Assembly (NCBI GenBank): GCA_030145435.1
Contig: JAQYVQ010000068.1
Location: 1 to 6,368, forward strand
Reading direction: 5' to 3'
Source: Syntrophobacteria bacterium
Lineage (GTDB): Bacteria > Desulfobacterota > DSWW01
DNA length: 6,368 nucleotides
Shown: piece by piece, positions 1 to 4,471 of the stretch
How the letters are laid out: every line of letters begins with the position of its first letter
Numbering within the stretch: the stretch's first letter is position 1
The notes under the pieces: model-generated
Databases searched by the model: none
Told to the model about the DNA's origin: nothing
The model's input: the letters and a program-made list of their open reading frames with translations, nothing else
Program-made: the position numbers and the translations under genes

Positions 1-788
1 TCACATCCAAGGTGATTGAGCACCTGATGAGCGGCGTGGGCTATCATATGGGTCCCACCCCGGTTAAAACCGATCGTGGATAATGACGTGGCCATTCCCA
101 ACACCATTACGCCGTTACCCGGCTCATTAATATCACATGCACCGGTAACCGCAAACCGAAGAAGGCAGGACTGCAGTTCTTGGCTCTCAAACCATTCCCG
201 TGCCGCACGATATGGGCTTGCAGAAAGTATCATGCCATCTGGTTCCATATCAGCTTCAATGAGTTTCGGAAACACCTCCATCTGACGTTGTATAACCTCC
301 GGGGCCATACGCATTTCAGCGGGAAGGAAAAGCATGTCCATCTGAACGTTCTGGTATTCGTCACTCTGTTCAAGATTGCAGATTTTCCGCCACTTTTTTG
401 CATCCTTTTCCGAGAAGCGGCCGATCTCCCTTTCGGTCCGTTCCTGAGATGGATCATGTTTGTCACTGTAGATCGCCAGGCAGGTCTCATTGTCTCTGAA
501 AACAAACCCGTCACTGCATAGATACTGATCCCATTGCGCACCATATTCCCAGAACTCAGGAAAATCGCGCCAGACAGGCAGGTAGTACCATGGCAGAATA
601 ATATTTGCATGTGTATTACCCCGAAAACCTGGGGCAGATATCTCTTCGGTCGCGAGACATCCTCCAATTTCATGTCTTCTTTCAAAAATGCCAACAGTCA
701 TTCCGCCATACTTGATCAGGTACATTGCAAGCAGCAGTGCTTTATTTCCGCCTCCGATGATTACAGCATCATACGTTCTATCCGCCAT
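1..788 (-). CDS. Phytoene-desaturase-like FAD/NAD(P)-dependent oxidoreductase, N-terminal part (runs off left edge)
   Basis: The frame is open from the ATG at 786-788 to the window edge, giving 262 residues without a stop. This is about half the usual ~500-residue length of the family, so the C-terminus lies outside. It opens with the FAD-binding beta-alpha-beta unit: YDAVIIGGGNKA at residues 6-17, a helix, then the strand ending in Glu36 (ribose binding) and ERRHEIGG at 36-43. Near the edge, residues 243-262 (RGGTHMIAHAAHQVLNHLGC) match the conserved GG-x-x-x-L/I-A-x-A-L segment of phytoene-dehydrogenase-like proteins (COG1233 type). The third glycine of GxGxxG is Ala17, a substitution I believe some relatives carry. 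The start is supported by a GGAGA ribosome site at 796-800, 7 bases upstream. The family covers carotenoid desaturases and isomerases and many enzymes of unknown substrate, so no substrate is claimed. It is divergent from the ars operon and probably unrelated to it. Confidence 0.82.
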   Translation of the reverse strand, partial: MADRTYDAVIIGGGNKALLLAMYLIKYGGMTVGIFERRHEIGGCLATEEISAPGFRGNTHANIILPWYYLPVWRDFPEFWEYGAQWDQYLCSDGFVFRDNETCLAIYSDKHDPSQERTEREIGRFSEKDAKKWRKICNLEQSDEYQNVQMDMLFLPAEMRMAPEVIQRQMEVFPKLIEADMEPDGMILSASPYRAAREWFESQELQSCLLRFAVTGACDINEPGNGVMVLGMATSLSTIGFNRGGTHMIAHAAHQVLNHLGC

Positions 789-1335
789 TCTATGTTCTCC
801 ATTCTCCTTACTACTGAAGTTTTGATCTGTTTCGTGTGGTTTACGATTTGTTCCAGTAAAGAGATAATAAAGGGTAAATATGAATCTATACTAGGCCTGA
901 ATTACTCCTACCATGGTTTCTCTATGGGGGCATGGGATGTCTGCCACCTCCTCCTTCAGAGGTTGAATGCTCGTTAGAGTTCAGTGACTGTGGCCTCTGA
1001 GCATCCTTGTTCAGTTTCCCGCCGACAAGGCCCTATACCAGATGTCGTATATCAGCGGGTTTGATGGGGGCCGAGGTGACTCCCCTCATTCAGGCAACGG
1101 CCCAGGATCTTCTTTCACGTTTCCGGCCTGGTCAGCGTACCCGATGACCGCAAGGTCACTTGGGTCAGAAACCGGTCTATACTCTAGAAAGCTGGGGTGG
1201 GATCTGTCAATGTTTTTCTCAAATATCCCGGACGAGGCTCCCACCCCATCTCTTCTGAGACCATGATTCGCCCCTCGGACGGTCAAATCCTCGGTTAGTC
1301 GTATAACCTCTCAATCCATCTCACCGCCCTATGGT
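789..1335. other. Gene-free spacer upstream of the oxidoreductase gene
   Basis: I see no convincing gene in this stretch. The open frames on either strand are under 75 codons (apart from one that overlaps the oxidoreductase start) and have neither recognisable motifs nor good ribosome sites. It must contain the promoter of the - strand oxidoreductase, but no clear -35/-10 pair stands out. The one clear structure is the inverted repeat at 1193-1248, listed separately. It may be decayed mobile-element sequence, given the IS21-like repeats that begin right after it. Confidence 0.5.
1193..1248. repeat. 10-bp perfect inverted repeat with 36-bp spacer
   Basis: TGGGGTGGGA at 1193-1202 is exactly complemented by TCCCACCCCA at 1239-1248. 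The 36-bp spacer contains a short T run (1212-1216). The arms are G/C-rich and could form a hairpin in either transcript or mark the ends of a small element. No T tract follows either arm, so an intrinsic terminator is unlikely. Its function is unknown. Confidence 0.5.
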
Positions 1336-1434
1336 GCTCACGAAAAGTGTACCGGGTCTGCTCAGATAAACCGTACCACCTGCTCTTGAATGACCGGAAA
1401 AGAAAGCTCTCTGCTCACCAGAATTGTCCCACCT
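1336..1434. repeat. Three imperfect 22-bp direct repeats, IS21-family-like terminal array
   Basis: Three copies start with GCTCA at 1336-1357, 1360-1381 and 1413-1434. All keep GCTCA, an A-rich centre, then GT followed by A/C-CC, and copies 2 and 3 both finish ACCACCT or CCACCT. By hand alignment, copies 1 and 2 agree at 14 of 22 positions and copies 2 and 3 at 15 of 22. Multiple copies of a ~20-bp repeat inside each end are a known property of IS21-family elements, where they are transposase binding sites, and these elements end in 5'-TG. A TG lies at 1332-1333 just outside copy 1, which would put the element's outer tip there with the interior to the right. No intact istA or istB follows within the window, so this would be a stranded end. 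Confidence 0.55.
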
Positions 1435-2004
1435 TGCGGGTCGAAGAGGTGAAATCCCAGGGCAGCCGATATGGTCATTCCGGGCGGCTCCCCGGAGGGG
1501 GCATGTGGTCCGGCCGCCGCCTACCTGACAAGAAGATCCCGTGGTTATCCTCGGTGCAGCCCGGCAACTTCGATGCGTAAGAACCACAATGATACTTCCG
1601 GTGCTCCCCCTGTCGAGGCGGCGCCACCAGGCCGAGAGTGGTTGGCAGATCGAAACGGGGCTCGGCCTTCGAAATGGTCGTTTGGTCTTCTCGAGATCTT
1701 CTTGCACCGGTTTGCCGGAGCGGAGAAAAGAGCTCGCCTCAATCTTTCACTTTGATAATGAAATGTGCAGAGAGCCTTTGGGCCACAAGGACGAAAATCT
1801 CGAAATGATATATTTACTTTTTGATACGGAAGCTGTGGCGTTCCTGGCAGATGATTTCGGAGATTTGTTGCATTTGGATATGGCCATCTTGCGAACGCGG
1901 GTGATCCTTCAATATGATGAGAATTTCAAAACTCGCAACCAGTTGAATGCCTAGAATTCCTCAAATACCCCGCCTCTACTCGCAGCAGAAGAAAGGGAAG
2001 ACCA
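1435..2004. other. Non-coding or relic sequence between the IS21-like repeats and the arsR promoter
   Basis: No frame here carries a recognisable complete protein. Several open frames overlap on both strands (for example 1541-1954 on + and 1321-1707 on -), but their composition is arginine/serine/proline-rich or unconvincing, none has a good ribosome site, and they mutually exclude each other. If the repeats at 1336-1434 are an IS21-type end, the first part of this stretch would be interior IS DNA that has lost its genes. A protein-like frame at 1814-1960 (-) is listed separately. Confidence 0.45.
1814..1960 (-). pseudogene. Possible C-terminal relic of an unidentified protein
   Basis: A 48-codon open frame lies between an in-frame TGA at 1961-1963 and TAA at 1814-1816. 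It begins with a hydrophobic stretch (LVASFEILIIL), continues with mixed polar sequence and ends with ICQERHSFRIKK. It has no usable start codon near its beginning, so it could only be a fragment. The amphipathic, basic-ended look resembles transposase C-termini, which would suit the IS-like surroundings, but I cannot name a family. The exactly antisense frame on the + strand is also open, so either may be chance. Confidence 0.2.
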
Positions 2005-2034
2005 TTGACAAGTATAACGGGCATGTAGTATGTT
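2005..2034 (+). promoter_or_regulatory. Predicted sigma-70-type promoter of the ars operon
   Basis: A perfect -35 TTGACA (2005-2010) is followed after 18 bp by TATGTT (2029-2034), a 4-of-6 match to the -10 consensus. Transcription would start near 2040, giving a leader of about 25 bases before the arsR ATG at 2065. The -10 overlaps the left arm of the operator below, as expected for repression by occlusion. Inferred from sequence only. Confidence 0.6.
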
Positions 2035-2060
2035 TCGTTATATGTCGAATTAACGGAACA
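2031..2060 (+). promoter_or_regulatory. ArsR operator (inverted repeat)
   Basis: TGTTTCGTTA (2031-2040) and TAACGGAACA (2051-2060) form an inverted repeat with 9 of 10 matching pairs and a 10-bp spacer, so arm centres are about two helical turns apart. A nested TTCG (2034-2037) and CGAA (2046-2049) pair gives an alternative register. It covers the -10 region, the predicted start point and the leader up to 4 bases before the arsR start. This is where an autorepressing ArsR/SmtB dimer would sit. Confidence 0.65.
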
Positions 2061-2064
2061 TTAT

Positions 2065-2430
2065 ATGCGTGAATTCATTTCAATAACTAAGGCTCTTTCC
2101 GACGAGAGTAGGGTCCGTGCGCTGTTGGCTCTAAGGGACCGTGAGTTGTGCGTGTGCCAGATTGTCGAACTTCTGGGGCTATCGCCGTCCACGGTTTCCA
2201 AGCATATGTCCATCCTCAAGCACGCACGCCTGGTTGAAGCGCGAAAGGAGCGCCGGTGGATGTATTACCGTTTGGCCGAGGATGACGCCCCCGCTGCAGT
2301 GCATGCAGCGATTGCCTGGGTACTTGATGTCCTCTCGACGACTCGCAGAATCAAGCAGGATGTCAAGACGTTGAAGGAAGTCTTAAAAATAGATCCTGAG
2401 GAGCTATGCAGAGTGCAAAGCAGAAGGTGA
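2065..2430 (+). CDS. arsR: ArsR-family arsenite/antimonite-responsive repressor
   Basis: A 121-residue winged-helix repressor of normal length for ArsR/SmtB. Residues 6-24 form the dimer helix region (ITKALSDESRVRALLALRD). ELCVC at 27-31 carries the As(III) ligands Cys29 and Cys31 at the start of the DNA-binding unit. The recognition helix is SPSTVSKHMSILK (40-52), and the wing is around RKERRWMYYRL (60-70). The third ligand of the E. coli ArsR CxCxxC site is Val34 here, while Cys115 sits near the C-terminus and could substitute. The start is the first ATG, with only a weak GGAA site 6 bases upstream. It is the first gene of the operon, directly behind a promoter/operator, so autoregulation with derepression by As(III) or Sb(III) is the likely mode. 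The 3' end overlaps the remains of arsC. Confidence 0.93.
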   Translation: MREFISITKALSDESRVRALLALRDRELCVCQIVELLGLSPSTVSKHMSILKHARLVEARKERRWMYYRLAEDDAPAAVHAAIAWVLDVLSTTRRIKQDVKTLKEVLKIDPEELCRVQSRR

Positions 2431-2523
2431 CGGTCCTGCATGCACCCCTGTGCCGGCAACTCGTACAGGAGTTAGATGACGGAGGGATCAACGCGCCACC
2501 TGAAGAGAGAGTTGCTCGAGCCG
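2406..2523 (+). pseudogene. arsC: Decayed arsenate reductase (LMW-phosphatase-like ArsC), frameshifted, amber-interrupted and truncated
   Basis: In the arsR frame just past its stop, 2449-2523 reads CAGNSYRS, amber, MTEGSTRHLKRELLEP. This lines up with the active-site loop and first helix of thioredoxin-coupled ArsC, whose family pattern as I know it is VLFLCTGNSCRSQMAEG followed by W-x-RHLK. The nucleophile Cys and the Arg of the CX5R loop survive. The loop's own Cys just before that Arg is Tyr, and the following Gln codon is TAG (2473-2475). The start of the gene lies one frame away: ATG at 2406 gives MQSAKQKVTVL. A 4-bp tandem duplication TGCATGCA (2437-2444) separates the frames. Removing one TGCA fuses them into KVTVLHPCAGNS, in exact register with ArsC. 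The reading overlaps arsR by 25 bases, as coupled genes often do. Only about the first 37 of ~140 residues remain, and nothing ArsC-like follows 2523. Family recognition is from memory, not a search. Confidence 0.78.
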
Positions 2524-2596
2524 CGAGGCAATAGACGTCGGTTCAAACATTCGTTCTGCCCCAGTTAACGTGTAAGACGCACAAGGAGAACAAGTG

Positions 2597-3280
2597 ATGA
2601 ACACAGGCAACGATGAAGAAACCCGATCGGCGGTATCAAATCAATCGGACAGCCCCACGGAATGTGGACCGCAATGCAATTGTAGCGGCTCCTCAGTCGG
2701 CATGAAGGCCAAGGTCACCATCTGCGTGCTTGTCGCCATCGCAGCCGGAGTCGTTCTGGTGAGAGGCCTTATGAGCAAGGATTCAACGGAAGCCGACAGG
2801 AACCAGAAGGCGTTTGCCGTGGAGCTGCCTGTAGCCAAAACGGAGACATCCTCTGCCACGAATGAAGAGCTAGAAGGGAAGAAAAGAAAGCAGGGAAAAT
2901 CATCGCTCTGGGGTTCTCCACTGGATTCACTTGCGTCTCTCAATGAGAGGGCCGCTGAGAAGGACGCTGTTTTCGTTTTTCTCCCTGGCAAAGACCCGGA
3001 GCGGTCACAGGTCATAAGGGAGCAAATCGAAGCGGCGGCGATCAAGGCTCAGTCGCGAGGGACGGCGATGGCTGCCTATAGACTAGGTAAAGATTCGAGA
3101 GACTATACGCAGATTACCGGCCGAACTCCTGCTCCATGCGTTTTGGTGAAGGTAAAAGGCCGGGGCCAAAATGTGGTAGCCGACAGTATCACAGAGGCAA
3201 AATTGCTTGAAGCACTCGTCGCTGCATCCAGACCGTCTGAGTGCTGTCCCGGCCGTAAATCTTCCGGGTGTAAGAAATAG
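2597..3280 (+). CDS. Membrane-anchored cysteine-rich thioredoxin-fold protein of unknown function, ars-operon associated
   Basis: A 227-residue protein I do not recognise as a characterised family. Residues 23-29 hold a thiol cluster (CGPQCNC). One transmembrane helix follows at about 40-57 (VTICVLVAIAAGVVLVRG) with lysines before it, predicting an N-terminus in the cytoplasm and the rest outside. A polar, lysine/glutamate-rich linker (~60-105) leads to a domain at ~120-211 with thioredoxin-like order: strand DAVFVFLPG, helix, then the cis-Pro-type loop TPAPCVLVKVKG and a final helix. The usual CxxC is absent; LPGKDPERSQ stands there. The C-terminus has a second thiol cluster (CC at 216-217, Cys225). 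The start is ATG at 2597 rather than GTG at 2594, because AAGGAGAAC then lies at the same distance as in the next gene. ArsF-type proteins of arsEFG operons occupy a comparable place but, as I recall them, have a CxxC. A thiol-based metalloid-handling role is inference. Confidence 0.7.
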   Translation: MNTGNDEETRSAVSNQSDSPTECGPQCNCSGSSVGMKAKVTICVLVAIAAGVVLVRGLMSKDSTEADRNQKAFAVELPVAKTETSSATNEELEGKKRKQGKSSLWGSPLDSLASLNERAAEKDAVFVFLPGKDPERSQVIREQIEAAAIKAQSRGTAMAAYRLGKDSRDYTQITGRTPAPCVLVKVKGRGQNVVADSITEAKLLEALVAASRPSECCPGRKSSGCKK

Positions 3281-3294
3281 AAGGAGAACGTGGA

Positions 3295-4008
3295 ATGGAG
3301 TGGATTCTGTCGGTTTCTGAATGGGTCAATACCGCGTTTGATAACGTTGGCTTGAGCCCCATGGCGCTTCCTCTCGCATTCCTTCTTGGCCTGGTGAGCG
3401 CGATGGCCAGCGCCTGCTGTGCTTTGCCTGTGATGGGAGCGATAGTCGGATACTCCGGCGCACGCAAAACAAGCGAACATCGGGAAAATCTGCTTGGAGC
3501 GAGCTTCTTTATGCTCGGGACAGTCATCGCTCTACTCATTCTGGGAAGTGTTGCCGGACTTATCGGGCAGCTTGCTCAAAACACCCTTGGGAGATACTGG
3601 AAAGTCTTCGCGGGCATTGTCGTCATCATTGTGGGCCTCGGCACACTCAATCTCCTTCCGTTCAAAATCCCACAGAAGACGGCTGAAGCAAGGGGCAGAC
3701 AAAAAGGACTTGTTGGTGCGGCACTTTTCGGTCTCATTTTGGGAGGGGCCGTCAGCGTGTTCTCCCTGGGTTGTAATCCGGGAATATTCATCATTCTCGG
3801 AGTGGCCGTCCTGCAGGGGTATACGCTGTGGATGTTCGGCGTGCTTACCGCTTATGCCATAGGCTTCAGCCTGCCTTTAGCCGCACTGATGCTTGGTGTT
3901 TCGTTTGGAAAGTCAGCTATCCGTGCAAAGAGGGCGGAAGTTGCCATCCGTATCACTGCGGGAACGATGCTCATCGGCGTTGGATTCTATTTTCTGAACA
4001 CATTCTGA
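3295..4008 (+). CDS. CcdA/DsbD-type six-helix membrane protein, ArsG-like permease family
   Basis: A 237-residue, strongly hydrophobic protein with about six transmembrane helices (roughly 25-53, 68-92, 101-121, 138-172, 176-200, 215-235). It has the CcdA signature: cysteines in the first helix (SACCALP, Cys41/42) and in the fourth (SLGCNPGIF, Cys160), each followed by a proline, the arrangement that carries electrons across the membrane in CcdA and DsbD. CcdA-like proteins inside ars operons are grouped with ArsG, described as an efflux permease for aromatic arsenicals that works with ArsE/ArsF. Whether this one exports arsenicals or passes reductant to its neighbour's extracytoplasmic domain cannot be told from sequence. 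AAGGAG at 3281-3286, 8 bases before the ATG, starts directly after the upstream stop, so the two genes are tightly linked. It is the only multi-pass protein in the window. Confidence 0.8.
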   Translation: MEWILSVSEWVNTAFDNVGLSPMALPLAFLLGLVSAMASACCALPVMGAIVGYSGARKTSEHRENLLGASFFMLGTVIALLILGSVAGLIGQLAQNTLGRYWKVFAGIVVIIVGLGTLNLLPFKIPQKTAEARGRQKGLVGAALFGLILGGAVSVFSLGCNPGIFIILGVAVLQGYTLWMFGVLTAYAIGFSLPLAALMLGVSFGKSAIRAKRAEVAIRITAGTMLIGVGFYFLNTF

Positions 4009-4120
4009 CCATGGAGGAACCCCGGGCCGTGACTGAAGCGGGCGGATGCCGTGGTCCAGGAGACGATGGCTACAGTCCTGCCCCATAGGGAAAACAACGA
4101 ATAAGAAGGGAGACATCACC

Positions 4121-4471
4121 ATGTCTACACTAAACGTGTATGATCCGGCAATGTGCTGCTCAAGCGGTGTCTGCGGTCCGAAAGTTAGTTCTCCACTTGT
4201 CGAATTCGCCGCTGCTTTGAAGAAAGTCGAAAAACGGGGCATCAACGTACAACGTTACAACCTGGCTCAAGAGCCACAGGCTTTTGTTGAGAACAAGCAG
4301 GTCAGCAAGCTGCTTGCAGAACTCGGAAAGGATGGTCTCCCCTTCATCTTTATCAATGAGGAGCTCGCAGTTTCAGGCCGCTATCCGACAGCGGCGGAGC
4401 TGTTTGGCATGTTTGGAATTCACGAAAAGTCGGAAAACGTCTGTGGTTGTGGTCAGGAGGGGTGCGGCTAA
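4121..4471 (+). CDS. arsD: ArsD arsenic metallochaperone and weak trans-acting repressor
   Basis: A 116-residue protein matching ArsD. The N-terminus MSTLNVYDPAMCCSSGVCGP gives Cys12, Cys13 and Cys18, the three ligands that bind As(III) or Sb(III) and hand it to ArsA. The thioredoxin-like core follows, with GLPFIFINEELAVSGRYP, and then a C-terminal CGCGQEGCG tail (Cys108, Cys110, Cys115). The E. coli protein also has extra C-terminal cysteine pairs, which are dispensable for chaperoning. The start at 4121 is chosen because AAGGGAG at 4106-4112 sits 8 bases upstream and the protein then begins exactly as the family does. An in-frame ATG at 4046 would only add unrelated residues. A 112-bp spacer separates it from the membrane-protein gene, and it contains nothing convincing. 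Confidence 0.94.
   Translation: MSTLNVYDPAMCCSSGVCGPKVSSPLVEFAAALKKVEKRGINVQRYNLAQEPQAFVENKQVSKLLAELGKDGLPFIFINEELAVSGRYPTAAELFGMFGIHEKSENVCGCGQEGCG

Noticed and set aside
230..694. 154-codon - strand ORF inside the left-edge gene
   Set aside because: It is a shifted frame of the FAD oxidoreductase, whose true frame starts at 788 and is open to the edge.
840..1300. Possible group II intron or structured RNA on the - strand
   Set aside because: Some phrases suggested a structured, non-coding segment, but I found no domain V-like hairpin, no conserved intron ends and no reverse transcriptase.
1321..1955. Long overlapping ORFs on both strands (1321-1707 -, 1471-1755 +, 1541-1954 +)
   Set aside because: No family motifs, no ribosome sites, mutual overlap, and arginine/serine/proline-rich composition typical of chance frames. 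The left part coincides with the IS21-like repeat array.
2473..2475. In-frame TAG in the ArsC-like segment read as pyrrolysine or suppressed
   Set aside because: The same segment also has a frameshift and a large C-terminal truncation, so decay is the simpler explanation.
2406..2534. Intact 42-codon ORF (MQSAKQ...RAARQ) overlapping the end of arsR as a small gene
   Set aside because: Its first residues fit the ArsC N-terminus, but after the TGCA duplication it is out of frame with the ArsC-like CAGNS...RHLK reading. Its ribosome site would be only 2 bases from the ATG. It is better explained as part of the arsC relic.
2594..2596. GTG start for the Cys-rich membrane protein
   Set aside because: The adjacent ATG at 2597 puts the AAGGAGAAC ribosome site at the same 8-base spacing as in the following gene, so ATG is preferred.
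4011..4088. 25-codon ORF between the CcdA-like gene and arsD
   Set aside because: No ribosome site, glycine/proline-rich sequence without motifs, and too short to judge; most likely spacer.
4046..4120. Upstream in-frame ATG extending ArsD by 25 residues
   Set aside because: The extension has no family similarity, and the ATG at 4121 has a strong ribosome site and the canonical ArsD N-terminus.
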